Origin: Gadus chalcogrammus
Lineage: Eukaryota > Chordata > Actinopteri > Gadiformes > Gadidae
NCBI RefSeq assembly: GCF_026213295.1
Contig: NC_079420.1
Location: forward strand, 15,325,185-15,389,184
DNA: 64,000 nucleotides
Direction: 5' to 3'
Positions 62,257 through 64,000 of this stretch are shown one piece after another. Each line of letters begins with the position of its first letter. The stretch's first letter is position 1. Below the pieces are notes generated by a model. The model searched no databases and was not told where the DNA came from. It saw only the letters and a list, made by a program, of their open reading frames with translations. Both the position numbers and the translations under genes were made by a program.

Positions 62257-63809
62257 ACCGATCGACCTGTACCATGTAATTGCCCATTTTCTAAAACTTG
62301 TAATAAAGGATAACTTCAGGACTTCCCAGCCTTGACCGTATTTTGCGATCATTTTGGGATGTGACAACTCTATAAAGCTGTCCAGTATCAAGTGAGAACG
62401 CTGCAGCCATAATGTTAGTACACCTTCTGCAGTGTCATCCTTTAGGGCGCCTGTCAATGGACGGCCTCTTAAAGTGCTGGCTTCTATCACTGACTGGATA
62501 AGAATGTTATTATTAGTGACGGCGTACATTATCGAAAATATCCCTACAGAGATGTAAAACTCTTTCTGTATGTAAAAAGATGTAAAACTCTTCACTTGAG
62601 TCTGTTTGTTATTGGGTCCAACCACGGCTCGCTCTGAAAGCTCTCAAGTCTCGCTCTGAATTCTCATTGTTGTGCTGCAGGATATGTCCCTCTTTTCATT
62701 ACAACCTCCTTCTCTTTTCTCCTCTCCTTCAACAAAATCCTAAATCCTAACAATAAGCTACACTTTCTGCAGTCCAACACAAGAAGCTCTCCTCTCTCCA
62801 TCTCTCACTCACATCTCCACGCGTCTCTCCCTGCAACAACTCAACTCTCAGGAGGCTTCTCCTGTAGCAGGCCTTGGTGGGACACAATACCAACTGACCA
62901 TGATCGTTGCAAAGGCAAAATAAACGTTTTATATAAAGTTACATTTCTCTATAGGGATTCTTTCCATAATGTTAGAATATCCGAGCCAGTGGAAAAATCA
63001 CTCTTGGATGATATACATTGACGCAGCACAGGGACTAAGGTGGGGTTGTGCTCAACTGGACAAACTCCAAAGATAGTAGTCTGCATTAGTCCCTGAGTCC
63101 CAAATCAGACGATAGGGTCCAGGCTGAAAATTCCCAACGTTTTCCTTAAACTCCAGTGTGTGTCATTCTTCACCCTCTCTGCATGAAACCCATCCTCTAC
63201 ATTCAGCCCCCCCCCCCCCCCCCCATCTCCCCCTCATCACCTGCTCTTCACATTAGCCCCCATCTCTTTCAGAGACCATTCTCTCCACACCTCCTCCGTC
63301 TCATGTTCAACCGGGCTGGCAGGATGTTACCGCCCGTCGAGACTTCTGTTGTCACATTTACACGATGTTCCAACAAAGGCGACAGAAGCAACTGAGGCGT
63401 AAAAGTTATTCTTTGAACAAAAAGAGAAACTTATGCCATGTTACACTGTTTTATATGGTTTATGGTCTCCCTCTAATTCCACACCATGTGAAACCTTCCC
63501 AGGTGCTAAGCGCTTACAATTAAGAGTCTTCCAGAAATCATTCTGAATAGCATGTCAATATAAACAATTATATGAATGTGATAATGAATGACAAATCTGC
63601 CTTAACAGAAACATATACTTTTACCAAAATAAGTCATGGCTCCAACAACATGCCTTCTCCTCACCACTGATGTCACTTCCTCTCCATCACTTTTCTACCT
63701 CCCCCGTCACACTTCGTCCTCTCTTTGACCTTCTCTCCATCCTGCATAACCGCCTCCACTTTCTTCCTCATTCTCTTCTTTTTCCTTTTCCTTTTCAAGG
63801 TGTCGCCCT

Positions 63810-63810
<1 letters not shown>
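62257..63810. other. Non-coding DNA, no recognised gene
   Basis: Contains a C-run at 63207-63224. No exon of a neuritin-like protein or any other gene was recognised on either strand. Confidence 0.5.
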
Positions 63811-63902
<92 letters not shown>

Positions 63903-63932
63903 CTCTCTCTCTCTCCCACTCACTCTCTCTCT
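63811..63932. repeat. (CT)n microsatellite
   Basis: CT array of about 90 bp with degenerate CT/CATT units to 63932. Confidence 0.98.
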
Positions 63933-64000
63933 TAGCATCCCATGGGCGGCACTGTCCAATGTAAATGTATTGCATTTCTCTGTCTCTGTCTCTTTCTCAC

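Overview
This is a stretch of vertebrate nuclear DNA, almost certainly from a teleost fish. Genes are split into many short exons with GT-AG introns. The proteins are close orthologues of vertebrate RANBP10, NUTF2 and EDC4. The non-coding DNA is full of dinucleotide microsatellites, minisatellites and short hAT-type DNA transposons. The extreme (CA/TG)n load resembles gadiform (cod-like) genomes, but that species guess is only an inference. The gene order matches human 16q22.1 (RANBP10 - NUTF2 - EDC4 - NRN1L), except that TSNAXIP1, CENPT and THAP11, which lie between RANBP10 and NUTF2 in human, are not seen here.  Layout: 1-2008 is the probable 3' UTR/downstream flank of RANBP10. 2009-17582 is RANBP10 on the minus strand, 14 coding exons, all located. 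17583-22030 is the divergent intergenic region with a (GA)n array, a transposon-like insertion and possibly the NUTF2 promoter/non-coding first exon. 22031-23857 is NUTF2 on the plus strand, four coding exons giving exactly 127 residues. 25086-50400 is EDC4 on the plus strand, 30 coding exons joining without any frame break into 1393 residues. Its 6.8-kb last intron holds three small hAT elements and several tandem repeats. 50401 to about 53.2 kb is the EDC4 3' UTR. 53249-54166 is another hAT-type element. 54539-54596 is a probable signal-peptide first exon of NRN1L whose remaining exons lie beyond the window. The rest, to 64000, is intron or intergenic DNA dominated by satellites and one 1.1-kb hAT-like element with a large foldback.  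The genes are housekeeping and work separately: RANBP10 is a SPRY/LisH/CTLH/CRA scaffold of the CTLH (GID) E3 ligase type, NUTF2 carries Ran-GDP into the nucleus, and EDC4 scaffolds mRNA decapping in P-bodies. I see no gene-level novel system. The most notable observations are a frame problem in the last RANBP10 exon that a 2-nt acceptor shift would rescue, RANBP10 exons whose splice sites directly abut long UG/CA arrays, two hAT elements inserted into the same EDC4 intronic minisatellite, and an in-frame 39-bp repeat just upstream of EDC4 exon 21.
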